A DNA stretch of 64,000 nt from Simplicispira metamorpha (GCF_004341365.1 NZ_SLXH01000007.1:1-64000); one strand, 5' to 3'; positions 34,812-45,258 are shown, numbered from the stretch's first letter. The notes: generated by a model not told the origin, from the letters alone. Numbers and translations are program-made.

Positions 34812-37800
34812 GTGAAAAAATCGCCCCAGCTGCGCTGGGTGCCCTCTGTGGGTTCCGAGGCGCTGGCCCTTCTGGAGCCTGCGCGCGGCGCTGTGGAGAC
34901 GCCCATCCGGGCAGAGATCTTCGGCGCCACGCGCTTTGCCCAGCACGGGCGCAGCCTGGGGCAGGCGCACCCGGCCCGGGTCAATGCCCGTGCAGCGCCG
35001 TTTTTTCCACGCTTGCAAGACAACATCCGCGTTCTGCGCGAGGCGCACGCCTACATCGCCTTGCAGGAAAGTGCGGGCCACCATGTCAGCCCGGCAGGCG
35101 ATTGGCTGATGGACAACTTCAGCGTCGTGATGGCGCAGGTCAAAGAAATCCACGACGGTTTGCCCCGGCGCTACTTTCGCGATTTGCCAGTGCTGGTAGA
35201 GGCGCACCTGGAAGGATTGCCGCGCGTGTACGGCGTGGCGTGGGCGTTTGTGGCCCACACCGATAGCGCCTTTGACGCGTCTTTGCTGGCCCATTTCCTG
35301 AACGCATACCAGGAGACGCGCGAACTCACCCTGGGCGAGCTGTGGGCCTTGCCCACCACCTTGCGCGTGGTGCTGATTGAAAACCTGCGCCGCCTGTCCG
35401 AGCGCCTGGCCACGGCCCAGGCTGCTTATGCGTGGGCCAATCAGTGGTGCGACGGGCTGTGTGCCAGCAGCCGCTCTCCCATCACCGATGTGCAGGCCGT
35501 GATGGAGGTGATGCGTTTGCGGGGCGTGGGCCGCATTTTTGCGTTGCAGATCCTTCAACGGCTGCGCACCGATACCGGCACGCCTGCACCCGGTGTGTCC
35601 GACAGCACACTGGACGCAGTGCGCCAGGCAGTTGCAGCGCTGTGCCCCGAGCCCGCCAGCGCGCAGGTGCAACAGCAGGCCGAACAGGCCGCCGATGACC
35701 TGAGCGTGCGCAATGCCATCACCTCGCTGCGCCGTTTGGCCGACACCGACTGGCGTCAGCTGATTGCGGGCACCAGCGTGCTGGTGCGCCGCATGGGCGC
35801 CTCGCCCCTGTTCCAGGCGGAGCGCGAGGACACCCAAGATGCAAGCCTGCACGCCATCGAGCGCCTGGCCCGGCGCAGCGGCCACAGCGAACTGGCAGTG
35901 GCCGATGCCCTGCTGGCGCTGATGCAATCTCCCCCCGCACCGCCGCCCCTTGCGACAGAAGCGCCAGCGCAGCCTGTGGCCGCATCGCCCCAGGAAGCGC
36001 CCGGGTATTGGCTCCAGGGCCCCGGGGCACCGGCACTGCACCGGGCACTGGGGTTGGGGCGTGCAATGCAGTGGCCCTGGCGGGTGCAATGGCAGCCTTG
36101 GGCCCTGTCGGCGTATATGGGCACGGTGGTTCTGGGCAGTCTGGGTTTGACGGCCTGGTTTCTGGCGCAGCAGTCTGGCTTGCAGGGTTCGGAGGGCATG
36201 TGGCTGGCGTGGGCCTTGCTGGCTTTTTGGCCCGCCAGCGAAGCGGTGATGGCCGTGGTCAACCGCCTGATCAGCGAGTCGCTGCCACCACAACGCCTGC
36301 CCCGTCTGGCGCTGGCAGAGGGCATCCCTTTAGAGCATCGCGTGCTGGTGGTCATCCCCTGCATGCTGGGCGATGGCGCTGGTGTGCAGGCGCTGGTGCG
36401 CCAGCTGGAACTGCACTACCTGGCCAACCGGGAGCCGCAGGCGCAGTTTGCCTTGCTCAGTGATTTTGCCGACGCCAGTACGCCGCACACCCCGGGCGAT
36501 GCGGCGCTGCTGCAAACCGCGCAAGCGGCCCTGGAGGCCCTGGAGCTGCGCCACAGCGCTGCCCCGCTGGCGCTGGGGCGGCGGTTTTTGCTGCTGCACC
36601 GCGAACGCCGCTGGTCGGACAGCGAGCAATGCTGGATGGGCTGGGAGCGCAAGCGTGGCAAGCTGGAGCAATTGGTGCAGGTGCTGGCCGCCGATACGGC
36701 CTGGCCGTTCATGGATTTGGGGGCGTGCTCGCGCCTGACACGGACAACGCCTTACGTGGTCACGCTCGACAGCGACACCGGCCTGCCCCCTGGTGCCTTG
36801 CGCGCCTTGGTGGGGGTGGCCGCGCACCCGCTCAACCAGCCGCGCGTTGATACGGCCCGGCGCCGCGTGGTGGCGGGCCACGGCATCTTGCAGCCGCGCC
36901 TGACCACACCGCTGCCTGCACCGCAGGCCGCAACCCCTTTTCACTGGCTGTTTGCCGGGCAATGCGGTGTAGACCCGTACAGCGCCGCCACATCCGAGGT
37001 GTACCAGGATGTGTTTGGCGAGGGCACTTTTTCTGGCAAAGGCCTGCTGCACGTGGCCGCAGTCCACGCAGTGCTGTCGGGCAGATTGCCGACGGGCCAG
37101 ATCCTCAGCCACGACTTGCTGGAAGGTTCGGTGGCGCGCTGCGGTGGTGTCAGCGACATCACCCTGATGGAGGATGCGCCGCTGCACGCCGACGTGGCCT
37201 CCTCGCGCGTACACCGCTGGACGCGCGGCGACTGGCAGCTCTGGCCGGTGCTGCTGCAATGGCGCCGCTTTGGCCTGCGCACCATCCACGGCTGGAAGAT
37301 GCTGGACAACCTGCGCCGCTCCCTGGTGGCGCCGATGTCGGTGCTGTTGTTGTGGGCCAGTCTGGCCAGTGGGGCGGTATCGCCCTGGGGGGCACTGGCT
37401 TTGGTGGCCGCTGCTTTTGCCGCCGGCCCCCTGCTGGGCGCCGTGGCCGGGCTGGCGCCGTCCCATGACGACGTGGCACTGGGGCGGTTTTTCAGGCTGG
37501 CCCTGGCCGATGTGGCCCGGGCTCTGGGCAGCGCGTGCTGGAACCTGGCCACCTTGTTGCAACAGGGCCTGCTGTTGGCCCACGCCATCGCCACGGCCCT
37601 GTGGCGCACCACCATCAGCCGCCGGGGGTTGCTGCGCTGGACCACCGCCGCCAGTGCGCAGGCCAGCGTGCAGCACACATTGCAGGGACTGGCGCGGCGG
37701 CACGCCCCCGTGGCCCTGGCTGCACTGGCGCTCTGGAGCGGGCTGTGGTGGGTTGGCACGCCATGGCCACTGCTGGCCACAGCGGTGTGCCTGCTGTGGG

Positions 37801-40800
37801 CGGGCGCTGCGCTGTGGATATGGGCGGGCAGTCGGCCCTGGAAAACAGCCTGCACCAGTGCGCCCAGCGTGGCAGACCGTGCCTATTTGCAGGGCGTGGC
37901 GCGCGACACCTGGCGCCTGTTCGAGCGCCACGTGGGCGCACCAAGCCACCACCTGCCACCCGACAACGTGCAGACCGTGCCGCACATGATGGTGGCGCAG
38001 CGCACATCGCCCACCAACATCGGCCTGTACCTGCTGTCGGTGGCCTGCGCGCGGCACTTCGGGTGGATCAGCACGGCTGAGTTGCTGCAACGCTGCGAGG
38101 CCACCCTGGCCACCCTGGCCACCTTGCAGCGCCACCGGGGGCATTTTCTGAACTGGTATGACACCGCCACCCTGGCGCCTTTGCCACCGGCCTACGTCTC
38201 CAGCGTGGACAGCGGCAACCTGTGTGGCCACCTGCTGGCGCTGGCGGGCGCTTGCACCGAAGCAGCCGACGCAGGCCCCCCCACCTGCGACGCCGCACAG
38301 GCGCAGCGCCTGCATTTATTGGCTGTGCAGTGCCGCCGACTCGCCGAGGCGCCCGAGTTCGGCTTCCTCTACGACCCATGCAGGCGGCTGTTGCACATCG
38401 GCTACCAGGTGGACGAGCAGCAATTGGACAAGGGCTTTTACGACCTGCTGGCCTCCGAGTCCCGCCTGGCCAGCCTGTGGGCCATTGCCAAGGGCGATGT
38501 GCCAGTCGCCCACTGGATTGCGCTGGGGCGTCCGTTCTATGCGGCGGGCCGCCAGGCGGGCCTGCGCTCCTGGTCGGGCTCCATGTTCGAGTACCTGATG
38601 CCTGCGCTGGTGCTCGATGAACCCGCTGGCAGCGCGCTGGCCAGCGCTGCCCATGCCGCCATACACGCGCAGCAGCGCTTTGGCCACGAGCGTTGTGTGC
38701 CCTGGGGGCTGTCTGAATCGGCCTACGCCGCCACCGACCACACTTTGGCCTACCAATACGCACCCCAGGGCGTAGCGCGCCTGGCGCTGCGGCGCACTCC
38801 CCCCGACGAACTGGTGGTGGCGCCCTACGCCACCCTTCTGGCCGCCATGTTTGCGCCGGGTGCCGCCGTGGCCAACCTGCGTCGGCTGGAGCAATTGCAA
38901 GCGCGTGCCGATATGGGCTTCATTGAAGCGCTGGACTTCACCCCCGAGCGCCAGACCGCAGGCAGCGCCTGCACCCCCGTCCATGCCTTCATGTCGCACC
39001 ACCAGGGCATGGCCCTGGTGGCGCTGGCGAACGTGCTGCTCGATGGAGCGCCTCGGCGCTGGACGATGGCGGATGCACGCTGGGAAGCGGTGGCGCCACT
39101 GCTGCAAGAGCGCGTACCACGCGAAGTCTCCAGACTGCCAGCGCCGGAGCCCATACCGCACTGCATCCGCCAACCGGCCTTGGCGCCTGCGCCTGCGGTG
39201 CGCGACATCGTGCCCGGCCAGAGCGCCTTGCAGCCCACGCTGCTCATGTCCAATGGCCGCTACAGCGTGGCGCTGCGGGCCAACGGCGCGGGCTGGAGCC
39301 GCTTTGCCGGGGCTGACGTCTCCCGCTGGCGCGACGATGCGCTGCGCGATGCGTATGGCACTTTCTTCTACCTGCGCCGCCACACCGCCAGTGGCCGTGC
39401 TGCCCCCGTGTCCCTGACGCAGCATCCCGCGCCCGATGCGCAGGCGCATTACCAGGCGTCGTTCCACAGCGACCACGCCTGCCTGAGCGCCCGCTGGAGC
39501 GATCTGCACACCTGCTGCACCGTCTGGGTCAGCCCCGAAGACGACATCGAGCTGCGCCGCGTGGAGCTGCACAACACCTCGGCGCAAACGATGACCGTCG
39601 ATGTGGTGTCGATGTGGGAGGTGTCTCTTCTGGGCAGCCGTACCGATGAGGCCCACCCGGCGTTCGCCAACCTGTTTGTCAGCGCAGACTGGGATGGCGC
39701 CGACCAGGCGCTGTACTTGGTGCGCAAACCCCATGTGGATGGCCAGGACGCTGTGCACGCCGTGCATTTCATTGCCCATACCAACCAGCCGCTGGTGCGG
39801 GTGCGGGCACAAGCCGACCGGGCCGCCTGGCTGGGGCGCAACCGCGATGCCGCCCACCCCCGGGCGCACCACGGAGCGGCGCAGCCGGGCGCAGCGCAGG
39901 CGCACACAGGGCTCGATCCGGTGGCATCGCTGTACATACAGATCACGGTGCCCGCCCACGCCAGCGTTCAGACCACGTTTGCCACCGCCGCCGCAACCCA
40001 ACGGGCGGCGCTGGAAACGCTGGTCGACCGCTACCGCCAGCCCTCGGTCATCGAGCGCTCCACGCTGATGTCGGCCACCTTTGCCCAGGCACGGCAGCGC
40101 GACTGGGCCCTGCCCGGCGAAGAGCGCCAGGCCCTGCAAACCCTGAGCACCGTGCTGGCCCTGCTGCATTCCCGCCCCGAAGCGCCCACTGGCACGGCCA
40201 CCTGCGAGCTGTCATGCGACCGGCGCACCCTGTGGCGCTTTGGCCTCTCAGGCGAGCGGCCCCTGATCGTGGTCGATATCGCGGCCCTGCACGGTGTGCG
40301 GCTGGTTCACGCCCTGACCCAGGGGCTGCGGCTGTGGACGTGGGGTGCGCTGGCGTGCGACGTGGTCATCCTCAATGCCGAGCCCTGGTCTTACCTGATG
40401 CCCGTGCAAATGCAATTGCTGGCGCAGCGCGATAGCTACACCGCCGACGTGGCGGCGGCAGTGCCAGCGCGCACCTGCGGCTTGCAGGTGCTGCACCTGG
40501 GTGATCTGGCGCCGCTGGAGCAGGCCACGTTGCGCCGGTTGGCGCGCGTACGCTTGAGCGCCGACGGCAGGCCCCTGTCGCACCATGTGGCAGAACTGGT
40601 GCAGTGGCACGACGCCAGCCTGGCCGAACGCACGGGCAAGAGCGGCGCTGGCCTGGCGCCGTGGGTGGATGCTGTGGCCGAACAGCCCCCCGAGGGCCAG
40701 TTCGACAGCGCCAGTGGCAGCTTTCGCTTCTCGGTATCGGCCACGCGGCGCCCCTCCCGGCCTTGGATCAACGTGCTGGCCAACCCCGACTTTGGCGCGC

Positions 40801-43124
40801 ACATCTCCGAGGCGGGTGCGGGCTACAGCTGGGCGGGCAACAGCCGCCTGCAACAGCTCACCGCCTGGTCCAACGACCCCGTGGCCGATCCCGGCGGCGA
40901 GAACTTTTATGTGCAAGACCTGCACACCCACGAGGTCTGGAACCTGGGCGCTGGCGCAGGCTGCGCCGAGACCGAGTACGGCGTTGAGCATGGTCGCGGC
41001 ACCACCACCATTCGCCACCGGCGCGGGGGCGTGGAGATCAGCGCCACCTGGTGTGTGGATGCGGTGCAGTCGCTCAAGCAGGTGCGCATCGTGCTGTGCA
41101 ACCTGGGGCCACGGGTGGTGCATTTGCGCACCATCGGCACGCTGGAGTGGCTGCTGGGCGCGCAGCGCACCGACCGCCAATCGGTGGACACAGCGATGCA
41201 GCGCCTGCCCGGCAGCGCCAGCGCACCCACCGACGTGCTGCTGGCCACCCAATGCGATGCCCACGGTGGCTGGGGCGGCAGCACCGCCTTTCTGGTTTTG
41301 CACAGCGACGGCCCCGCTGGCGCCCGGCTGCGCGACTGGACATGCGACCGGCGCGAGCTGTTTGATGCGCGCGGCCAGCGCGTTTTTCCTGACCGCCTGG
41401 GGGCACGCGCTGGCCCGGGGCTGGACCCCTGCGCAGCGGCCAGCACCTCGACCACGCTACAGCCGGGCCAGATCCACGGCTGCGTCTTTGTGCTGGGGCA
41501 CGCCCCCACCCGGGCGGGCGCGCTGGCGCTGGCCGGTGTGTGCCTGGAGCAAGGTGTTCTGGCGCGCGAGGCAATGGTGCGCCAGCGCTGGGCGGCGCTG
41601 CTGGACGCCGTGGTCGTGGACACGCCCGACCCGCTGTTCAATGCCCTGACCAACCACTGGCTGCTGTACCAGACGGTGGCGTGCCGGCTGTGGGCGCGGG
41701 CGGGCTTTTACCAGGCGGGTGGTGCCTTCGGGTTCCGCGACCAGCTCCAGGACGCCATGGCCCTGGCCGTGACGGCGCCCCAGCTGCTGCGCCAGCAACT
41801 GCGGCTGGCCGCCTCGCGCCAGTTTGTGGAAGGCGATGTGCAGCACTGGTGGCACCCGCCCGGCGGTGCCGGGGTGCGCACCCGTTGCAGCGACGATTTG
41901 CTCTGGCTCCCCTACGCTGCCGCGCACTACGTGCAAGTCAGTGGCGACGCTGCGCTGCTGGAAGAATCCGTGCCTTTTCTGGACGGCCCACCCCTGCCCG
42001 CTGGCGCCCAGGATGCCTACTACGAACCCCAGGTCAGCGCGCACGAGGCCAGCGTGTACGAGCACTGCGCCCGCGCCATCGACCACAGCCTGGCCGTGGG
42101 CCTGCACGGCCTGCCACTGATGGGCAGCGGCGACTGGAACGACGGCATGAACCATGTGGGCGACCAGGGGCGGGGCGAGTCGGTCTGGCTGGGCTGGTTC
42201 CTGTGCCGCCTGGTGGAAGACTTTTCTCCCCTGGCGCAGGCGCGCGGCGACAACCAGCGCGTGGCCCGCTGGCACAGCGCCGCCCAGGGCTGGCGCGCCG
42301 CGCTGCAAGGCCCGGCATGGGACGGGCAATGGTTCAAGCGCGCTTTTTTCGACGATGGCACGGCCCTGGGCACCCACAGCGCCCTGGAGTGCCGCATCGA
42401 CCTGATCGCGCAGGCCTGGAGCGTGCTCTCGGGCGTCGCCCCGCCCGAGCGCCAGCAAATGGCCATGGCCTCGGTGGCGCGCTGGCTGGTGGATGATGCC
42501 CACGGCCTCAACCGCCTGCTGGAGCCGCCGCTGCAGCAGTCCGTGCCCCATGCGGGCTACATCCAGGCCTACCCGCCCGGCGTGCGCGAGAACGGCGGCC
42601 AGTACGCGCACGCAGGGGTCTGGAAGCTGATGGCCCAGGCCCAGTTGGGCGATGCCGACGGGGCCTTTCGCACCTTTGCGCAGCTCAGTCCGGCACACCG
42701 CTGGGCCGATCCCCAGCAAAGCCCGGCCTACGGGCTGGAGCCTTATGTGATGGCCGCTGACGTCTATACCCACGCGCCTTACGTGGGGCGCGGCGGCTGG
42801 AGCTGGTACACCGGTGCGGCGGCGTGGATGCACCGCGCCGCCATCGAATCCATTTGCGGCCTGCGCGTGCGCGCAGGCAGCGTCTGCATCGTGCCGGGCC
42901 TGCCATCGCACTGGCCGATGGCCACACTGACGCTGCGCCGCAACGGGCGCACCCACCGCTTCATCGTTTGCAATGCCCAGGCCACGACCGAGCTGGAGCA
43001 GGCCCTGGCGCAAGGCGCCCAGCGGCTGCAGGCGGGCCAGTGGCTGGTGTTGCCAGAGGCCGGTGACGCCAGCTCCCATGTGGTGCTGCAAGCGCCCCCC
43101 CATAACCCGCCAGCCAGCGCTTGA
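34812..43124 (+). CDS. ndvB: Cyclic beta-1,2-glucan synthase (NdvB/Cgs type)
   Basis: A 2770-aa multidomain enzyme, close in length to rhizobial NdvB and Brucella Cgs (about 2830-2870 aa). In order: N-terminal region (1-400; AEIFGATRFAQHGRSLGQ), membrane helices (about 420-480), GT84 transferase (about 500-930; LDSDTGLPPG near 652 and RWTRGDWQLWP near 800), more helices (about 840-1010), glycoamylase-like domain (about 1090-1480; SGSMFEYLMPALVLDEP), then tandem GH94 phosphorylase-like regions ending with GSGDWNDGMNHVG (near 2438). It makes cyclic glucans from UDP-glucose for the periplasm, relevant to osmotic adaptation and host interaction. The start is GTG at 34812 with only a weak ribosome site. 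Such giant synthases are best known in alphaproteobacteria, so presence here is notable. Confidence 0.93.
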   Translation: MKKSPQLRWVPSVGSEALALLEPARGAVETPIRAEIFGATRFAQHGRSLGQAHPARVNARAAPFFPRLQDNIRVLREAHAYIALQESAGHHVSPAGDWLMDNFSVVMAQVKEIHDGLPRRYFRDLPVLVEAHLEGLPRVYGVAWAFVAHTDSAFDASLLAHFLNAYQETRELTLGELWALPTTLRVVLIENLRRLSERLATAQAAYAWANQWCDGLCASSRSPITDVQAVMEVMRLRGVGRIFALQILQRLRTDTGTPAPGVSDSTLDAVRQAVAALCPEPASAQVQQQAEQAADDLSVRNAITSLRRLADTDWRQLIAGTSVLVRRMGASPLFQAEREDTQDASLHAIERLARRSGHSELAVADALLALMQSPPAPPPLATEAPAQPVAASPQEAPGYWLQGPGAPALHRALGLGRAMQWPWRVQWQPWALSAYMGTVVLGSLGLTAWFLAQQSGLQGSEGMWLAWALLAFWPASEAVMAVVNRLISESLPPQRLPRLALAEGIPLEHRVLVVIPCMLGDGAGVQALVRQLELHYLANREPQAQFALLSDFADASTPHTPGDAALLQTAQAALEALELRHSAAPLALGRRFLLLHRERRWSDSEQCWMGWERKRGKLEQLVQVLAADTAWPFMDLGACSRLTRTTPYVVTLDSDTGLPPGALRALVGVAAHPLNQPRVDTARRRVVAGHGILQPRLTTPLPAPQAATPFHWLFAGQCGVDPYSAATSEVYQDVFGEGTFSGKGLLHVAAVHAVLSGRLPTGQILSHDLLEGSVARCGGVSDITLMEDAPLHADVASSRVHRWTRGDWQLWPVLLQWRRFGLRTIHGWKMLDNLRRSLVAPMSVLLLWASLASGAVSPWGALALVAAAFAAGPLLGAVAGLAPSHDDVALGRFFRLALADVARALGSACWNLATLLQQGLLLAHAIATALWRTTISRRGLLRWTTAASAQASVQHTLQGLARRHAPVALAALALWSGLWWVGTPWPLLATAVCLLWAGAALWIWAGSRPWKTACTSAPSVADRAYLQGVARDTWRLFERHVGAPSHHLPPDNVQTVPHMMVAQRTSPTNIGLYLLSVACARHFGWISTAELLQRCEATLATLATLQRHRGHFLNWYDTATLAPLPPAYVSSVDSGNLCGHLLALAGACTEAADAGPPTCDAAQAQRLHLLAVQCRRLAEAPEFGFLYDPCRRLLHIGYQVDEQQLDKGFYDLLASESRLASLWAIAKGDVPVAHWIALGRPFYAAGRQAGLRSWSGSMFEYLMPALVLDEPAGSALASAAHAAIHAQQRFGHERCVPWGLSESAYAATDHTLAYQYAPQGVARLALRRTPPDELVVAPYATLLAAMFAPGAAVANLRRLEQLQARADMGFIEALDFTPERQTAGSACTPVHAFMSHHQGMALVALANVLLDGAPRRWTMADARWEAVAPLLQERVPREVSRLPAPEPIPHCIRQPALAPAPAVRDIVPGQSALQPTLLMSNGRYSVALRANGAGWSRFAGADVSRWRDDALRDAYGTFFYLRRHTASGRAAPVSLTQHPAPDAQAHYQASFHSDHACLSARWSDLHTCCTVWVSPEDDIELRRVELHNTSAQTMTVDVVSMWEVSLLGSRTDEAHPAFANLFVSADWDGADQALYLVRKPHVDGQDAVHAVHFIAHTNQPLVRVRAQADRAAWLGRNRDAAHPRAHHGAAQPGAAQAHTGLDPVASLYIQITVPAHASVQTTFATAAATQRAALETLVDRYRQPSVIERSTLMSATFAQARQRDWALPGEERQALQTLSTVLALLHSRPEAPTGTATCELSCDRRTLWRFGLSGERPLIVVDIAALHGVRLVHALTQGLRLWTWGALACDVVILNAEPWSYLMPVQMQLLAQRDSYTADVAAAVPARTCGLQVLHLGDLAPLEQATLRRLARVRLSADGRPLSHHVAELVQWHDASLAERTGKSGAGLAPWVDAVAEQPPEGQFDSASGSFRFSVSATRRPSRPWINVLANPDFGAHISEAGAGYSWAGNSRLQQLTAWSNDPVADPGGENFYVQDLHTHEVWNLGAGAGCAETEYGVEHGRGTTTIRHRRGGVEISATWCVDAVQSLKQVRIVLCNLGPRVVHLRTIGTLEWLLGAQRTDRQSVDTAMQRLPGSASAPTDVLLATQCDAHGGWGGSTAFLVLHSDGPAGARLRDWTCDRRELFDARGQRVFPDRLGARAGPGLDPCAAASTSTTLQPGQIHGCVFVLGHAPTRAGALALAGVCLEQGVLAREAMVRQRWAALLDAVVVDTPDPLFNALTNHWLLYQTVACRLWARAGFYQAGGAFGFRDQLQDAMALAVTAPQLLRQQLRLAASRQFVEGDVQHWWHPPGGAGVRTRCSDDLLWLPYAAAHYVQVSGDAALLEESVPFLDGPPLPAGAQDAYYEPQVSAHEASVYEHCARAIDHSLAVGLHGLPLMGSGDWNDGMNHVGDQGRGESVWLGWFLCRLVEDFSPLAQARGDNQRVARWHSAAQGWRAALQGPAWDGQWFKRAFFDDGTALGTHSALECRIDLIAQAWSVLSGVAPPERQQMAMASVARWLVDDAHGLNRLLEPPLQQSVPHAGYIQAYPPGVRENGGQYAHAGVWKLMAQAQLGDADGAFRTFAQLSPAHRWADPQQSPAYGLEPYVMAADVYTHAPYVGRGGWSWYTGAAAWMHRAAIESICGLRVRAGSVCIVPGLPSHWPMATLTLRRNGRTHRFIVCNAQATTELEQALAQGAQRLQAGQWLVLPEAGDASSHVVLQAPPHNPPASA

Positions 43125-43153
43125 GAGGGCCTGCGCAAGCGGGCCTTGGCGCA

Positions 43154-43215
43154 GATAATTGCTATTGATTTGGTAGCTGATTGCGCAATACCAGCAAGCA
43201 CTGGAGGCATATTTG
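43154..43215 (-). repeat. Dispersed palindromic repeat, copy 8
   Basis: Minus strand: ATGCCTCCAGTGCTTGCTGG, then TTGCGCAATCAGCTACCAAA and TCAATAGCAATT. It lies between the converging ndvB and KaiC-like genes. Confidence 0.8.
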
Positions 43216-43234
43216 ACGCATAAAAAATATGCCT
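43205..43234. terminator. AT-rich hairpin between ndvB and the KaiC-like gene
   Basis: AGGCATATTT/AAATATGCCT, a perfect ten-pair stem with a ten-base loop, at the edge of repeat copy 8. It is probably a bidirectional transcript end, though it lacks a long T run. Confidence 0.45.
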
Positions 43235-43275
43235 GCTGCGGTGCTTCCGCCGGGGCCGTGGCCCGGTGGTGCATC

Positions 43276-44724
43276 TCAGCGGCGCGAGGGCTGGCCGCCC
43301 AGCAGCCCTTCTCGGTCGGGCACCAGGGCGCCGATTTGCAGGCCCTGCGCGTCGATGTGGAACAGGTGCAGGGCGTTGGAGTGGCTGCTCTGGCGCACCT
43401 TGACCACGGCCATCACGCGCTGCAAACGGCTGTCGAGTTCGACATAGCGCTGCACGATGATGGCGTCGGTCAGAAAGGCGGCGCCATACGGGCTGAAGCG
43501 CAGGTCGTTGTAGCGGTCTTCCAGCTCCGAGGTCATCAGCACCGTGACACCGGTGCTGGCCAGCGCGGCCATCATGCGCGACAGCGCCCCCCGAAAATCG
43601 TCGCGGAACGTGGGTGCCAGCGCCAGCTCAAAACCAGAGAGCGAATCGATCACCACCCGGCTGGCGCGCAGGTGGTGGATTTCGGTGATGAGCAGCTGCG
43701 CGATTTCGTCCACCGACAACATATCCACCCGGGTGTCCACCACGCCCACCTGGCCGCTATCGATCAGCGCTGTCAGCACCGTGTCGCGCCAGCGGTGGGG
43801 GCGTTGCTCAAAAGCGGCGATGACGCCGGTTTCGCCCTGGCGCACACCTTCGGCCAGGAAGGCCGAGGCCAGAATGCTTTTGCCCGAGCCCGACGGCCCC
43901 GCCACCAGCAGCGAGTAGCCCCGGGGCAGGCCACCGCCCATCATGGCGTCCAGACCGGGGACGCCCATGGTCACCCGGTCGCTGCGCGCCTGCGCAGGAA
44001 GGGGCGGGCTGGGGTTTTGGTGCGGCGACGGGGCAAACACCTGCACGCCCGTGCTGTTGATGCGAAACGTGTGCAGGCCCGGCAGGGTGGCCTGGCCGCG
44101 CATTTTCATGATTTCCATCTTGCGCACCACCGAGTTGCCCTGCACGCACTGGCGCAGCCAGATCAGCCCGTCGGCCACGGTAAAGACCGGGTTGGACTCT
44201 GATTCACTGAAGTATTCACCGATCAGGAACGTCGTGGCCTGGCAGCTGCCCATCAGCACGCCCAGTTTCTGGACGAAATGCTGCGTGCCCATGGGTGCGG
44301 GCTCGCCATGCGGCGGCGTCTGAACCACGGAGTGAAACGAGTCCACGAAAACCAGCGCCGGTTCGTGGGCCTGCACTTCGGCCACGATGTGATCGAGCAC
44401 CCGGTTCAGATCACCGCCTGCGGCCTCCTCGGCCAGGCTGACAAAGCGGATGGAGCGGTTGAGCTGGTCCAGGTCGAAAAAGTCAAACTGCTGCTGGTAG
44501 CGCAGCATCTTCAGCGGCGGCTCGCCCAGCACCGTGAAGTACAGGGCGCGGCGTTCGGGGGTGGCCATGGCAAACATCATCTGGTGCGCCAGCGTGGTTT
44601 TGCCGCAGCCCGGCGGGCCCGCAATGAGGTTGAAAGACAGCTCAGGCAGGCCCCCGCCCAGCACCGCGTTCAGTCCGGCCACCCCGGTATCGAGGCACGG
44701 CAGGCGGTTGGTGCCGGTGCTCAT
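43276..44724 (-). CDS. Two-domain KaiC-like RecA ATPase
   Basis: A 482-aa protein of two RecA-like domains as in KaiC. The first has Walker A AGPPGCGKTT (about 35-44), the second AGPSGSGKSI (about 275-284), each followed by Walker B-like VFVDSFHSV and VVIDSLSGFE. GVPGLDAMMGGGLPRGYSLL marks the start of the second domain. Non-cyanobacterial KaiC homologues act in signalling or stress without KaiA/KaiB, neither of which is seen here. The carboxy-terminal autophosphorylation tail of KaiC is not evident. The ATG at 44724 gives MSTGTNRLPCLDTGVAGLNA. It converges on ndvB. Confidence 0.88.
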   Translation of the reverse strand: MSTGTNRLPCLDTGVAGLNAVLGGGLPELSFNLIAGPPGCGKTTLAHQMMFAMATPERRALYFTVLGEPPLKMLRYQQQFDFFDLDQLNRSIRFVSLAEEAAGGDLNRVLDHIVAEVQAHEPALVFVDSFHSVVQTPPHGEPAPMGTQHFVQKLGVLMGSCQATTFLIGEYFSESESNPVFTVADGLIWLRQCVQGNSVVRKMEIMKMRGQATLPGLHTFRINSTGVQVFAPSPHQNPSPPLPAQARSDRVTMGVPGLDAMMGGGLPRGYSLLVAGPSGSGKSILASAFLAEGVRQGETGVIAAFEQRPHRWRDTVLTALIDSGQVGVVDTRVDMLSVDEIAQLLITEIHHLRASRVVIDSLSGFELALAPTFRDDFRGALSRMMAALASTGVTVLMTSELEDRYNDLRFSPYGAAFLTDAIIVQRYVELDSRLQRVMAVVKVRQSSHSNALHLFHIDAQGLQIGALVPDREGLLGGQPSRR

Positions 44725-44874
44725 GGCAGCCGCCTGTGTCCGGTGGGCAGTGCGGCGTGGCGTGGTGGGTACATGGCAGGGGCTCCAAAAGACCAGAAGG
44801 CGCCCACAGTGCGCTGTTTGCCGCGCCCGGTCTGTGCGATGGCCCACACAGGCACCGCCAGAGCGCGCGGCGCG

Positions 44875-45258
44875 TCAGTCGAGCCCGAACTGCGAGCGCA
44901 AAGCGGCCCCAAACGCCGCGCCGCCACTGAGCGAGAGGCTCACCGTGTAGCGCTCGGGCGGCTGCGCGGTGCTGTGCGCATGGAGCTGGCCCGCCGATCC
45001 CTCGCAGGGCTCGTAGTGCAGGTGCAGCGCGCAGTCACCTTCTTGCAGGGTTTGCAGGTCGTAATCCCAATCGCCGCCTTCTTCGATGGGGCCGCGCTGG
45101 CCCCCAAAGCGCTGGTGCGCCCAGTCCAGCACCAGCAGCAGCTCGGCGCGCAGGGCGCTCCAGTGCGCGGGCGTGACCGAGGCCAGCGCATCCCAGGTGC
45201 CGGTGCCTTCGCCGTCTTCGCTGTAGTCAAAATCGAGGTAACGCAGGTCATGTCGCAT
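44875..45258 (-). CDS. Unrecognised 127-aa cytoplasmic protein
   Basis: No family is recognised. The sequence MRHDLRYLDFDYSEDGEGTG is acidic at the start. An alternating pattern (DWDYDLQTLQEGDCALHLHY, YTVSLSLSGG) suggests a mixed alpha/beta fold. There is no signal peptide or membrane segment. It lies head to head with the lone ABC ATPase (about 100 bases between starts), so the two may share a control region, though no functional link is known. Confidence 0.7.
   Translation of the reverse strand: MRHDLRYLDFDYSEDGEGTGTWDALASVTPAHWSALRAELLLVLDWAHQRFGGQRGPIEEGGDWDYDLQTLQEGDCALHLHYEPCEGSAGQLHAHSTAQPPERYTVSLSLSGGAAFGAALRSQFGLD

Noticed and set aside
41457-43274. 605-codon frame antisense to the end of ndvB
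   Set aside because: It lies opposite the conserved GH94 region and carries no motif.
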